NCBI GenBank assembly: GCA_000488855.1
Contig: KI535284.1
Location: forward strand, 310,001-374,000
Direction of reading: 5' to 3'
Length of the DNA stretch: 64,000 nucleotides
Origin: Eubacterium brachy ATCC 33089
Lineage (GTDB): Bacteria > Bacillota > Clostridia > Peptostreptococcales > Anaerovoracaceae
In this document: in pieces, positions 1 to 8,509 of the stretch
Layout: every line of letters starts with the position of its first letter
Numbering within the stretch: the first letter of the stretch is position 1
Program-made: the position numbers and the translations under genes
Notes under the pieces: generated by a model
What the model was told of the DNA's origin: nothing
Databases searched by the model: none
What the model saw: only the letters and a program-made list of their open reading frames with translations

Positions 1-613
1 CACCTTCACCACTCACATCCCTTGTAATAGAAGGATTATCGGATTTTCTTGCAATTTTATCTATTTCATCAATGTATATAATTCCCCTTTGCGCTTCTTC
101 AACGTTAAAATTTGCCGCTTGTATAAGTCTTAGAAGAATGTTTTCAACATCTTCTCCAACATATCCGGCCTCTGTTAAAGCAGTGGCATCTGCAATGGCA
201 AACGGAACGTTCAGCGTTTTAGCCATAATTTGTGCAAGCAACGTTTTTCCTGATCCTGTAGGACCTATTAAAAGAACATTGCTCTTTTGCAGTTCCACTT
301 CACTATCTGTCGTACCCAAATTTTGAATCCTTTTGTAGTGGTTATAAACTGCCACCGCCAAAGATTTTTTCGCTTCATCCTGACCTATTACGTATTCAGA
401 TAATGCTGCAACTATTTCTTTCGGTTTTAAAAGTTTTGGTTTTTCAATGCTTCCTCCCTGCATTGACATTTCCTCATTTAAAATATCTACACCGAGCTCG
501 ATACATTCGTTACATATGAATGCGTCCACCCCTGCTATCAGCCTTTTGACTTCCTGCTGAGTTTTTCCGCAAAATGAACATTTAATCTCGTTCGGATCGC
601 TATACTTTGTCAT
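1..613 (-). CDS. clpX: ATP-dependent Clp protease ATP-binding subunit ClpX (N-terminal 204 residues, cut by the window edge)
   Basis: AAA+ unfoldase that recognises, unfolds and feeds substrates into the ClpP peptidase chamber in the cytosol. Reading the minus strand from the ATG at 611-613 gives an N-terminal zinc-binding domain with Cys12/Cys15 and Cys34/Cys37. A linker follows, then the start of the AAA+ module with Walker A GPTGSGKT (about residues 117-124) and Walker B IIYIDEID (about 178-185). The rest of the protein (sensor and substrate-processing parts) lies beyond base 1. The gene sits 21 bases downstream of clpP in the same direction, the usual clpP-clpX arrangement, so the two are probably co-transcribed. 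No defect is visible in the part present. Confidence 0.95.
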   Translation of the reverse strand, partial: MTKYSDPNEIKCSFCGKTQQEVKRLIAGVDAFICNECIELGVDILNEEMSMQGGSIEKPKLLKPKEIVAALSEYVIGQDEAKKSLAVAVYNHYKRIQNLGTTDSEVELQKSNVLLIGPTGSGKTLLAQIMAKTLNVPFAIADATALTEAGYVGEDVENILLRLIQAANFNVEEAQRGIIYIDEIDKIARKSDNPSITRDVSGEG

Positions 614-634
614 ATTCTAGGTTCTCCTGCTATG

Positions 635-1210
635 TTATTCAATTACCATGTCAACGATACCGTATTCTGCAGCTTCCTGAGCAGTCATAAAATTATCTCT
701 ATCGGTATCTTTCTCAATTATTAAGATGGGTTGACCTGTATTTTCTGCTAAAATTTTATTTAATTTACTGCGAATTTTCAAAATGTTTTCAGCATGAATC
801 TTAATATCTTCTGCCTGACCTGAAACTCCTCCCAACGGTTGGTGTATCATAATTTCACTATTTGGCAGAGCAAATCTCTTTCCCTTTTCACCTGCCGATA
901 ACAGAAATGCCCCCATGCTGGCAGCCTGTCCCACGCAAATTGTAGAAACCGGTGCATTTATATGTCTCATCGTATCGAAAATAGCCAATCCTGCTGTGAC
1001 AGATCCTCCCGGACTATTTATATAAATTGAAATATCCTTGTCCTTATCCTCGGAATTTAAAAATAACAATTGAGCGATCACTACATCTGCCATATGACTG
1101 TCTATCTCACCGCTTATAAATAATATCCTATCTTTTAGAAGTCTGGAATATATATCGTAAGTTCTTTCGCCCTGACCGGTTTGTTCTATTACATAAGGTA
1201 TTAGTGCCAT
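635..1210 (-). CDS. clpP: ATP-dependent Clp protease proteolytic subunit ClpP
   Basis: Serine peptidase that forms the two-ring degradation chamber used with ClpX (and with ClpC/ClpA types elsewhere). At 191 residues it has normal family length. The catalytic triad is visible: Ser98 in GQAASMGAF, His123 in MIHQPLGG and Asp172 in the TDRDNFM segment. The oxyanion-region SPGGSV motif is near residue 66. The start ATG has a clear AAGGAGG six or so bases upstream. It lies between tig and clpX, an order (tig-clpP-clpX) conserved in many bacteria, linking nascent-chain folding with protein degradation. The 260-base gap to tig holds only an inverted repeat and a very short ORF. Confidence 0.97.
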   Translation of the reverse strand: MALIPYVIEQTGQGERTYDIYSRLLKDRILFISGEIDSHMADVVIAQLLFLNSEDKDKDISIYINSPGGSVTAGLAIFDTMRHINAPVSTICVGQAASMGAFLLSAGEKGKRFALPNSEIMIHQPLGGVSGQAEDIKIHAENILKIRSKLNKILAENTGQPILIIEKDTDRDNFMTAQEAAEYGIVDMVIE

Positions 1211-1285
1211 ATTTCCTCCTTAAAGTTTCGAGTTTTTCATTCATCATGTTGCTGCACGATTTCATTTGCTTTTTATAAAACTCAA

Positions 1286-1329
1286 GGCATTCCATCACGG
1301 CTCTTTTCAGAACGAACCTTCAGAATGCC
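1286..1329 (-). repeat. 7-bp inverted repeat between tig and clpP
   Basis: GGCATTC (minus, 1323-1329) and GAATGCC (1286-1292) are perfect complements separated by 30 bases. It could be a weak attenuator between tig and clpP, but the T run after it is poor, so I do not call it a terminator. Confidence 0.3.
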
Positions 1330-1351
1330 ATATAGTGCTATTTTATAAAAT

Positions 1352-1435
1352 TTAATTCATCTTTTTCACCGGTAGATAATCTTTGATAAAATCCGGTAAC
1401 ATCTCGTTAAGTAAAGGGATGGAATGCAGTACCAT
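1352..1435 (-). CDS. Possible 27-residue ORF in the tig-clpP gap
   Basis: ATG at 1433-1435 opens a 27-codon frame that starts MVLHSIPLLNEML and ends at TAA 1352-1354. A better-spaced ribosome-binding sequence (AAGGGGAAG) serves an overlapping 13-codon frame instead, so the coding status is doubtful. I recognise no family. It may simply be chance. Confidence 0.15.
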   Translation of the reverse strand: MVLHSIPLLNEMLPDFIKDYLPVKKMN

Positions 1436-1470
1436 CTTGTATTGACATATGCTTCCCCTTAAAAATCTAT

Positions 1471-2754
1471 CTATTTGATAACTGCATTATCAAATACCAA
1501 ATCAATGGCCTTTTTCATTTTTACGTCTTTTGCCAAAAATTCTCTATTTTCTTCTCCTAACAACTCTCTGGCTTTTTCAACTTCCAATCCATATTGTTTA
1601 GCTAAAGCGGATATTTCATTTTCAATATCTTCATCTGTCGCCTCGATTTTTTCAATTTCCGTAATCGCTCTCACGACCATTTTCATTTCAACTCTCTTCT
1701 TGGCATCCTCTGTCATCTCTCCTTTGAGTTGATTTATATCTCTTCCTAACATTGAAAGATACATATCAAAATTTAAACCGCTTTGTGATAGCTGCATTTC
1801 CATCTCTCTAATCATGTTGTCTATTTCATCGTCAACCATAACCTTTGGTGGCTCAATTCCATTGATTTCAACAACTTTTTCCAAAGCTTTGTCCTTCATC
1901 TGAGCCTTTGTCGTTGCAGTCTTTGACTCCTGCATTTTTTCGATAAAATCTTTTTTATACTCTTCCAATGTATCAAATTCACTGATATCCTGTGCAAATT
2001 CATCATCCAATTCAGGTAGCTGTTCCTCTTTTACTTCATGCACTATACATTTGAAAACGGCTTCTTTGCCTGCCAAATTAGGTTCATGATATTCCTTCGG
2101 AAAAGTCACTTTTACTTCTACTTCATCCTCTTTTTTCGCGCCGATTAGCTGTTCTTCAAATCCGGGGATAAATGATCCTGAACCTATAATCAAATCCTGA
2201 CTTTCAGCCGTTCCTCCTGGAAATTGTTCATCACCTACAAATCCTTTATAATCCAATACAATGTGATCTCCATCTTTGACTTCTCTGTCTACGGTTACAA
2301 TTCTGGCATTCTTCTTCTGAATTCCCTTTATAGCTTCTGAAACTTCTTCATCGGTGACTTCGTCGCTAATCTTTTCAATTTCAACACCTTTGTATTCTTT
2401 GATTTCAACTTCAGGATAAACGGCTACAGTTATCGTAATCTCAAAATCCTCGTTTTTTTCCAATTTTCCGAACTCTATTCTAGGACTTTCAATGGGTTCT
2501 ATATCGAGCTCTTTTAATGCTTTAGGATATTCAACCGTCAATAAATCGTTAATAGCATCGTCTACAAATATATGTTCACCATATTTTTTTTCAATTATGC
2601 TCCTCGGTGCCTTACCTTTTCTAAATCCATCAATTTGAAACTGATCTTTGCTTCTCTGGTAAACCTTAATTTTTGCTTCTTCTAATTCCGCTCCTGTAAA
2701 CACTATTTTAAATTTAGCATCTCCCTGCTCCTTTGAAATAAATGTTGCTTTCAT
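1471..2754 (-). CDS. tig: Trigger factor, ribosome-associated chaperone and peptidyl-prolyl isomerase
   Basis: Binds ribosomal protein L23 near the exit tunnel and shields nascent chains. The 427 residues show the three expected parts. These are an N-terminal ribosome-binding domain with the signature GFRKGKAP at about 43-50, a central FKBP-type isomerase domain (about 150-245, with the DGDHIVLDYKGF and GSFIPGFEEQLIG segments), and a helical, charged C-terminal substrate cradle. Length is normal for the family. ATG is preceded by an AGGAGGA sequence. A strong promoter lies some 300 bases upstream (3063-3091), so the transcript probably has a long leader. The gene begins a tig-clpP-clpX group. 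Confidence 0.96.
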   Translation of the reverse strand: MKATFISKEQGDAKFKIVFTGAELEEAKIKVYQRSKDQFQIDGFRKGKAPRSIIEKKYGEHIFVDDAINDLLTVEYPKALKELDIEPIESPRIEFGKLEKNEDFEITITVAVYPEVEIKEYKGVEIEKISDEVTDEEVSEAIKGIQKKNARIVTVDREVKDGDHIVLDYKGFVGDEQFPGGTAESQDLIIGSGSFIPGFEEQLIGAKKEDEVEVKVTFPKEYHEPNLAGKEAVFKCIVHEVKEEQLPELDDEFAQDISEFDTLEEYKKDFIEKMQESKTATTKAQMKDKALEKVVEINGIEPPKVMVDDEIDNMIREMEMQLSQSGLNFDMYLSMLGRDINQLKGEMTEDAKKRVEMKMVVRAITEIEKIEATDEDIENEISALAKQYGLEVEKARELLGEENREFLAKDVKMKKAIDLVFDNAVIK

Positions 2755-3062
2755 CTTCGTATCCTCCTATGACTCAAATTTTTAATCTGTTTTTCAATTT
2801 ATATAGTATCATAATAGTTCTCATAAGAACTTTCTATGAGAAAATATCTTCACCTTTATTACTGGATAAAAGGCTCTTCAAGAGTTTTCACCATACATCG
2901 CTTTTTGTGATTTCCTTTTCTTTAGAATGAATCCTCAATTATCTTTTCGAAATTTCAATCTGTCGCTTCATTATCGCTCATTACATATCCCCGTTTTAAG
3001 CTTTCCGCTTTAAAAACGCTTGCATGTTCTTCAGCCGAAATCGTAAATTTTGCAACATTAAC
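2755..3062 (-). other. Leader/intergenic region upstream of tig
   Basis: About 300 non-coding bases between the candidate promoter at 3063-3091 and tig. The only clear structure is an 8-bp inverted repeat, TTCTCATA (2818-2825) and TATGAGAA (2835-2842), about 65 bases before the tig start. I see no known riboswitch, CIRCE or CtsR box. Confidence 0.4.
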
Positions 3063-3091
3063 ATTTTATCATCATTATCGGCTTTTTTCAA
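3063..3091 (-). promoter_or_regulatory. Candidate sigma-A promoter for tig-clpP-clpX
   Basis: On the minus strand TTGAAA (3086-3091) is followed by exactly 17 bases and then TAAAAT (3063-3068). Both hexamers are one base from consensus. Transcription would start near 3056 and run toward tig. Confidence 0.6.
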
Positions 3092-3156
3092 GCATTTTCA
3101 ATGTTTAAATGAGCATGTGTCGTACAGGTTAATCATATGTTGTTTACCGTGATATT

Positions 3157-4293
3157 TCACATTTTTCGAAGTCTTTTTCCATGGAATTGATAATAGCATG
3201 TTTTGATTCTTCCATTGAAAAGTTTTCTGCGTCTGTCCACCTTTCTTCCTGCAATTTCATATTCTGCATTTTCATCTGCCGTTATCAGAAACAGTGACCA
3301 GTCGGTATTCTCTGTGATAAATTTATTTATGTCCTTGTAAATTCCAATAATATCTCTGTCTTTTCCAATTCGCTTTCCATAAGGTGGATTTGTTACAATT
3401 ACGCCGTTATCGCCCAGCCTTTTAAAGTCTTTCACAGCCAGCTGCTTAAATCTTATTATGTGAGCTACTCCGGCTTCTATGGCATTTTCTATAGCTGCCT
3501 CAATTGCTTTTCCCGAAATATCAAATCCGTAAATTTCCAACCTTTTCTCGCTATTTATCTTCTCATATGCAAGCCTTTTTTCTTCTTTCCAAAGTCTTTC
3601 ATCTATAATATGCCATTCTTGAGAGACAAATTTTCTGTTCAATCCGGGTGCTATGTTAAGACCGATCATCGCAGCCTCTATAGGTATTGTCCCACTTCCG
3701 CAAAACGGATCTACCAAAATCCTATCTTCTTTCCAAAAGCTCAAAAGCACCAACGCTGCGGCCATAGTTTCTTTTATCGGTGCTTCAACAGGTGCAATTC
3801 TATAGCCTCTCTTATGTAAACCCTGCCCTGTTGTATCCACCGTTATAGTAGCTATATCTTTTAGTATAGATACTTTCACAGTATATTTAGCTCCCGTTTC
3901 TTCAAACCTGTCCACTTCATACGTATCCTTCAACCTTTCGACTATTGCTTTTTTTACCACGCTTTGACAAGCAGGTACGCTTGACAGCTTTGATCTTACG
4001 GACACCCCTGTCACTGTAAACTCTCCATCTAATGGAATCAATTCTTCCCACGGGTATCCCTTTACCCTTTGGAACAACTCCTCAAACTCCAACGCTTTAA
4101 ATTCATCCGTTTTCAGAAGTATCCTATCCGGGGTTCTGAGCCAAAGGTTGCTGCGAACTATACCTCTTTCATCGGCTATATAAGTTATTTTTCCATCTTC
4201 TACTTTTTCAATTTCATATCCCAAATCTGCTATCTCTCTTTTAGCCACCGCCTCCAATCCGAAAGTTGTAGTAGCTATCAGTCTAATCCTCAT
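3157..4293 (-). CDS. THUMP-domain class I RNA methyltransferase (RlmL/YpsC-type 23S rRNA m2G family)
   Basis: Predicted SAM-dependent N2-guanine methyltransferase of 23S rRNA. The 378 residues contain an N-terminal THUMP/ferredoxin-like RNA-binding region (about 1-155). The UPF0020 catalytic domain follows, with the SAM loop DPFCGSGT (195-202) and the catalytic NPPYGKRI (302-309) that marks N6/N2 base methyltransferases. Length agrees with the single-domain RlmL-N/YpsC form, not the large fused E. coli RlmKL. The ATG has AGGAG five bases upstream. A terminator belonging to mreB lies just beyond its start, so it is probably expressed separately from mreB. The exact target nucleotide is inferred from the family only. 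Confidence 0.88.
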   Translation of the reverse strand: MRIRLIATTTFGLEAVAKREIADLGYEIEKVEDGKITYIADERGIVRSNLWLRTPDRILLKTDEFKALEFEELFQRVKGYPWEELIPLDGEFTVTGVSVRSKLSSVPACQSVVKKAIVERLKDTYEVDRFEETGAKYTVKVSILKDIATITVDTTGQGLHKRGYRIAPVEAPIKETMAAALVLLSFWKEDRILVDPFCGSGTIPIEAAMIGLNIAPGLNRKFVSQEWHIIDERLWKEEKRLAYEKINSEKRLEIYGFDISGKAIEAAIENAIEAGVAHIIRFKQLAVKDFKRLGDNGVIVTNPPYGKRIGKDRDIIGIYKDINKFITENTDWSLFLITADENAEYEIAGRKVDRRRKLFNGRIKTCYYQFHGKRLRKM

Positions 4294-4325
4294 GTCATCT
4301 CCTGCATTTCAAACTGTACTGTGAA

Positions 4326-4360
4326 CATAAAAAACAGGCTATCTCTCTCTTGAGATAGCC
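4326..4360 (-). terminator. Rho-independent terminator of the MreB-family gene
   Basis: Perfect 9-bp stem GGCTATCTC (4337-4345) and GAGATAGCC (4352-4360) with a 6-base loop. On the minus strand it is followed by a run of six T, immediately after the stop codon of the 4367-5389 gene. Confidence 0.85.
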
Positions 4361-4366
4361 AAAACT

Positions 4367-5389
4367 CTATTTAAATTTTCTTCGTCTATTTATTGTGCTC
4401 TTCTGCAATACATCCATATTTTCCAATGCTCTACCTGTTCCAACCGCCACACAAATCATCGGGTTTTCAGCAATTCTTACATTGATTCCGGTTCTGTGTT
4501 TAATCCTTTCATCAATGCCGTACAGCAACGCTCCACCTCCTGTAACTATTATCCCGCTACTGCTTATGTCTGCTGCAAGCTCTGGAGGCGTTTTTTCCAA
4601 AACGGAGTGAATTGCTTCGCAAATAGCGTGAAGCGGCTCCTCAAGTGCTTCCATAATTTCTTTTGAAGTAACTATTATATCTCTGGGAAGCCCTGTAACC
4701 AAATCTCTTCCGCTGCAATTTGCAGATAGTTCTTCTTCCCTAGGCCACGCAGTACCTATTTCCTTTTTCAAAGTTTCAGCCATCCTCTCACCTATATAGA
4801 GTTTATGTTTTTTTCTCATATATTTGATGATTGCCTCATCCATTCTATCTCCTGCAATCTTAAGAGAGGTGCTGGCAACGATTCCGCCCAGAGAGATTAC
4901 TGCCACATCGGAAGTTCCTCCTCCTATATCCACGACGAATATCCCTTCCGGTCTTGAAATATCCAAATCGGCCCCTATAGCCGCAGCTAATGGTTCTTCC
5001 ATCAAAAAAACGTCCTTACCTCCTGCCTGAGCGGCTGCTTCTCTAACAGCTCTCTTCTCAACTTCAGTCACTCCACTCGGTACGCAAACCATTATTCTCG
5101 GTTTGAAAAATCTACCACTTCCAACCGTTTTTTTAATGAAATACTTCAACATTCTTTCCGTCACATCATAATCTGAAATTACTCCGTCTCTGAGAGGTCT
5201 AAGCGCAATAATGCTCGCCGGTGTCCTTCCCAGCATATCCTTCGCTTCCTGACCTACAGCCAGAATCTCATCAGTTTCCTCATCAACTGCCACAACAGAT
5301 GGTTCTTCTAAAACTATTCCCTTTCCTTTTATGTAAACTAAGACATTTGCTGTCCCCAAGTCAATGCCTACTTCTTCAGTAAATCCCAT
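4367..5389 (-). CDS. mreB: Rod-shape determining actin homologue, MreB/Mbl family
   Basis: Actin-like ATPase that polymerises under the membrane and guides elongation-phase peptidoglycan synthesis. The 340 residues begin with the phosphate-1 loop GIDLGTANVLVY (8-19). They continue with the phosphate-2 region FVVDIGGGTSDVAVIS and the adenosine motif TGGGALLYGID, all expected of MreB. It is a lone copy here, without mreC and mreD beside it, so it could be the Mbl or MreBH type. Family membership is certain, the paralogue is not. It has its own promoter (5528-5556) and its own terminator (4326-4360), so it looks monocistronic. SD AAGGAGAA precedes the ATG. Confidence 0.93.
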   Translation of the reverse strand: MGFTEEVGIDLGTANVLVYIKGKGIVLEEPSVVAVDEETDEILAVGQEAKDMLGRTPASIIALRPLRDGVISDYDVTERMLKYFIKKTVGSGRFFKPRIMVCVPSGVTEVEKRAVREAAAQAGGKDVFLMEEPLAAAIGADLDISRPEGIFVVDIGGGTSDVAVISLGGIVASTSLKIAGDRMDEAIIKYMRKKHKLYIGERMAETLKKEIGTAWPREEELSANCSGRDLVTGLPRDIIVTSKEIMEALEEPLHAICEAIHSVLEKTPPELAADISSSGIIVTGGGALLYGIDERIKHRTGINVRIAENPMICVAVGTGRALENMDVLQKSTINRRRKFK

Positions 5390-5527
5390 GGATTATTCTC
5401 CTTTTCTATGTTTTTATTTTAATCTCATCTATAAATAACTCTTCTGTATTTACAGCATATCATATATGCATATCCCCTTAACTCAATTATCGGGTAACGC
5501 AGATTTCATAACTTTTAAATCCATATC

Positions 5528-5556
5528 ATTATAATCTAAGATTATGAAAAAATCAA
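5528..5556 (-). promoter_or_regulatory. Candidate promoter for the MreB-family gene
   Basis: Minus-strand TTGATT (5551-5556), 17-base spacer, TATAAT (5528-5533). Transcription would begin near 5521, leaving a leader of about 130 bases. Confidence 0.6.
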
Positions 5557-5668
5557 GGCTTCCAACCCGGTGTTTCACAAATATCTTCATTGCTAATTCC
5601 CTTGTTTTTATAATCTATAAAAATTCATAAAATTGTTTTTTTGTATCTGATTTAACGTATTTTAAGCT

Positions 5669-6598
5669 TCATTCTCCAAATACACCGGATGACAGGTATC
5701 TCTCTCCCGTATCAGGTAAAATCACTACGATATTTTTCTTCTTATTCTCAGGTCTACTTGCAAGTTCTCTTCCTGCTGCCAACGCTGCCCCTGAAGATAT
5801 TCCACACAACAATCCTTCTTTTACAGCCAATTGCCTGGTAGTCTCCCACGCATCCTCATTCGATACCGATATAACTTCGTCATAAAGTGTGGTATTCAAT
5901 ATGCTAGGTATAAATCCGGCACCTATGCCCTGAATCTTATGCGGAGCCGCTGCTTTTATACCCTCAGTTAAAACAGGCGATGCTTTAGGCTCAACAGCAA
6001 TAACTTTTATACTCGGGTTCTTGGATTTCAAATATTCTCCAGTCCCTGTTAAAGTTCCTCCTGTTCCTATTCCTGCTACGAGAAAATCCACATTTCCATC
6101 TGTATCTTCCCATATTTCAGGTCCTGTAGTTTCAATATGTGCTTTTACATTGTCTCTGTTATCGAATTGCCCTGCAATCCAGGAATTCTCTACTTTGTAC
6201 GATAACTCCTCAGCCTTTTCAATCGAAGCTTTCATGCCTCCTGCTGCCGGAGTTAACACCACTTCTGCTCCATACGCTTTTATCAAATTCTGCCTTTCAA
6301 CTGTCATAGCCTCGGACATTACTATTATGGCTTTATAGCCTTTAGAGGCTGCAATTGCCGCAATTCCTATTCCGGTATTTCCCGACGTAGGTTCGATAAT
6401 TGTACTTCCATCTTTTAAAACACCCTTTTTCTCGGCTTCCTCTATCATGTATTTTGCAGCTCTATCCTTTATGCTTCCCGCAGGATTATTTCTCTCCAAC
6501 TTGACGATCAAATTCCCTTCTAAATCTTTTCCATAATTTTCAAGAGCAATTAAAGGAGTTTTACCGATCAACTCTGTTATATTTTTATATATTCTCAT
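5669..6598 (-). CDS. cysK: Cysteine synthase (O-acetylserine sulfhydrylase), PLP-dependent
   Basis: Makes L-cysteine and acetate from O-acetyl-L-serine and sulfide. Residues seen are the PLP Schiff-base lysine in NPAGSIKDRAA (Lys44), the substrate-carboxylate loop TSGNTGIG (71-78), the phosphate-binding GTGGT (177-181) and the C-terminal GERYLSSGVFGE. At 309 residues it has CysK length, with no extra regulatory CBS domain, which separates it from cystathionine beta-synthase. No cysE is adjacent. I see no T-box or S-box leader before it. The ATG is preceded by GAGGG at good spacing. Confidence 0.95.
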   Translation of the reverse strand: MRIYKNITELIGKTPLIALENYGKDLEGNLIVKLERNNPAGSIKDRAAKYMIEEAEKKGVLKDGSTIIEPTSGNTGIGIAAIAASKGYKAIIVMSEAMTVERQNLIKAYGAEVVLTPAAGGMKASIEKAEELSYKVENSWIAGQFDNRDNVKAHIETTGPEIWEDTDGNVDFLVAGIGTGGTLTGTGEYLKSKNPSIKVIAVEPKASPVLTEGIKAAAPHKIQGIGAGFIPSILNTTLYDEVISVSNEDAWETTRQLAVKEGLLCGISSGAALAAGRELASRPENKKKNIVVILPDTGERYLSSGVFGE

Positions 6599-6699
6599 AT
6601 TTAGCCCTCTCTTTTCATTTTCTCGACTAATAGCGATGACACAATTCTGACTGATTTTAATTTTTCGAAAGCATATACAGTTTTTACTATGCGTTTTTC

Positions 6700-7176
6700 C
6701 TACTCTACAATGATAGTTTCAATTATCTGATCTTTCTTCGGTTTATCCATGTTGTCAGTTTCGACTGAAACGATTTTATCAGCAGTCTCCATGCCTTCCG
6801 AAACTTTTCCAAACGCTGCATACTGCCCATCTAAATGGGGTGCATCTTCCACCATTATAAAAAACTGAGAACCGCCTGAATTCGGATCCATAGCCCTCGC
6901 CATGGAAAGTACACCTCTTTTGTGCAAAATGTTATTTTCGTGACCGTTCATGGCGAATTCACCTTTTATATTGTATCCTGGTCCACCCATACCATTTCCA
7001 TTCGGACAGCCTCCCTGTATCATAAATCCCGGAATAACCCTATGAAAAATCAATCCGTCATAAAATCCCGAATCAGCCAATTTTTTAAAATTTTCCACCG
7101 TTACAGGTGCAACATCCTCATAGAGTTCTCCTATCATTAAATCTCCATTCTTCATCTTAATTGTAAATTTCTTCAT
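6700..7176 (-). CDS. Cyclophilin-type peptidyl-prolyl cis-trans isomerase, cytosolic
   Basis: Accelerates proline isomerisation in protein folding. The 158 residues are a single cyclophilin domain with no signal peptide or lipobox, so it acts in the cytosol. The family signature is clear: FHRVIPGFMIQGG around 44-56 (catalytic Arg in FHRV), GPGYNIKGEF, then GSQFFIMVEDAPHLDGQYAAFGKV. AGGAGG sits six bases before the ATG. It lies between chrA-type genes and cysK without an obvious functional link. Confidence 0.94.
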   Translation of the reverse strand: MKKFTIKMKNGDLMIGELYEDVAPVTVENFKKLADSGFYDGLIFHRVIPGFMIQGGCPNGNGMGGPGYNIKGEFAMNGHENNILHKRGVLSMARAMDPNSGGSQFFIMVEDAPHLDGQYAAFGKVSEGMETADKIVSVETDNMDKPKKDQIIETIIVE

Positions 7177-7207
7177 GTTTCTCCTCCTAATGCAAAACTA
7201 TTTATTG

Positions 7208-7732
7208 TTATACACAAGCAATCGCTCCTATAATCATCATTAAAAATGTTATAATTACCGGATTTACTTTAAATTTAATCGATAACAGCATCGTAATAAA
7301 AAATATCGCTATCGGTACTATTTCCAAACTGACTTCTCTCGATACAAAAACGGCTCCGACGGCAATCAATCCAACTGTGGCAGGTCTTACTCCCTTCAAG
7401 AACATATCTATCCATCTGCTTTTCTTTATTTTGCCCGACAGTGAAAATACCAACAGCACTATTCCTGCTGACGGAATACTCGCTCCCAATGTTGCCAATA
7501 AAGCTCCCATAAACCCTGCATATTCCATTCCGATGTACGTAGCCGCATTTATCACCATCGCTCCCGGTGTTGCCTGACTTATAGCTACCAGATTGGTAAA
7601 TTCCGCCATGTTCACTAAATTATAACTGGCAACACTTTGGTATATAGCCGGTAGCATTGCTAATCCACCGCCAAAGCTAAAGGCTCCTATCTTAAAAAAT
7701 AAAGAGAACATCAGCCAATATTTACTCATCAT
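7208..7732 (-). CDS. Chromate transporter-family (CHR) half protein, second gene of a pair
   Basis: Short-chain CHR-family membrane protein of about 174 residues. It carries one copy of the roughly 180-residue chromate_transp domain, with the conserved FFKIGAFSFGGGLAMLP segment near the N terminus and the later SQATPGAMVINAATYIG motif. About five hydrophobic segments follow. The upstream gene overlaps its start, and the two short proteins presumably form the heterodimeric equivalent of the fused long ChrA. AAGGGG lies nine bases before the ATG at 7732, which I prefer to an ATG at 7741 that touches the SD. The substrate may be chromate or another oxyanion. Natural function is not proven for most anaerobe members. 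Confidence 0.85.
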   Translation of the reverse strand: MMSKYWLMFSLFFKIGAFSFGGGLAMLPAIYQSVASYNLVNMAEFTNLVAISQATPGAMVINAATYIGMEYAGFMGALLATLGASIPSAGIVLLVFSLSGKIKKSRWIDMFLKGVRPATVGLIAVGAVFVSREVSLEIVPIAIFFITMLLSIKFKVNPVIITFLMMIIGAIACV

Positions 7733-8411
7733 CTGAATCATCCCCTTTTGCTTTCACATCTGAATTGCAATGTGTTTTTCCCTTGCTTTTCTTTCTTCCC
7801 TGAGGTAACTCTAAACTCTTATCTCCGAACTTGCTTATTATTTTCTTTTCGACGAGCAAACTATATATAACTCCTATCGCTCCTGCTGTAAGTACAGTTA
7901 TGATAGCATTAGCTTTAAACACTGCAACTACAATAAATGCAGCAATTGCCACCGTCCACTGAAACACATTTTTAAGATTTTTTTGTGCCAAGAAATATGC
8001 TGTACATACGATTAGACCCGCAACTGCACCTTTTACGCCTTTAAATGCCCCTTGCACGTACTTGTTATCACCTATACCCGTCAACGTCTTTGCAAGAGCT
8101 AAAATAATTAAAAACGACGGCAACACCACTCCAACAGATGCTATTACACCACCTGCAACTCCTCTTTTCTTGTATCCGACAAATGTGGCAACATTTAATG
8201 CAATCATTCCAGGAACCGCCTGACTCAATGCTATACAATCCAGCATTTCTTCGTCTGTAATCCATTTTTTTTCATCTACTGCTACTCTCGAAATCACGGG
8301 AATCATAACCAGTCCTCCACCGATAGTGAAAAGTCCCACTTTGCAAAATTCCCAAAATATCGACCATAGTCCTACTTTTTCCGTTTTGTTCAATTTGTAC
8401 GCATTTTTCAT
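7722..8411 (-). CDS. Chromate transporter-family (CHR) half protein, first gene of a pair
   Basis: Partner of the following short CHR gene, with a reading-frame overlap of about ten bases. The 229 residues contain one chromate_transp domain with EFCKVGLFTIGGGLVMIPV near residue 20 and SQAVPGMIALNVATFVGY around 70. Hydrophobic helices follow, and a charged cytoplasmic tail ends DSDDE. The SD is poor (GGAG about 12 bases upstream). The 98 bases upstream contain two small palindromes (one is CACATTTGATATGTG on the plus strand at about 8469-8483) that might be regulatory. Function beyond the CHR family is inferred. Confidence 0.85.
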   Translation of the reverse strand: MKNAYKLNKTEKVGLWSIFWEFCKVGLFTIGGGLVMIPVISRVAVDEKKWITDEEMLDCIALSQAVPGMIALNVATFVGYKKRGVAGGVIASVGVVLPSFLIILALAKTLTGIGDNKYVQGAFKGVKGAVAGLIVCTAYFLAQKNLKNVFQWTVAIAAFIVVAVFKANAIITVLTAGAIGVIYSLLVEKKIISKFGDKSLELPQGRKKSKGKTHCNSDVKAKGDDSDDE

Positions 8412-8509
8412 TTCAGTATCATTTCTCCGACAGATTCAATCTGCCGCAATATATCATTCATCTTATACATACTACACATTTGATATGTGCAAATGATTTT
8501 TGTATTTTA

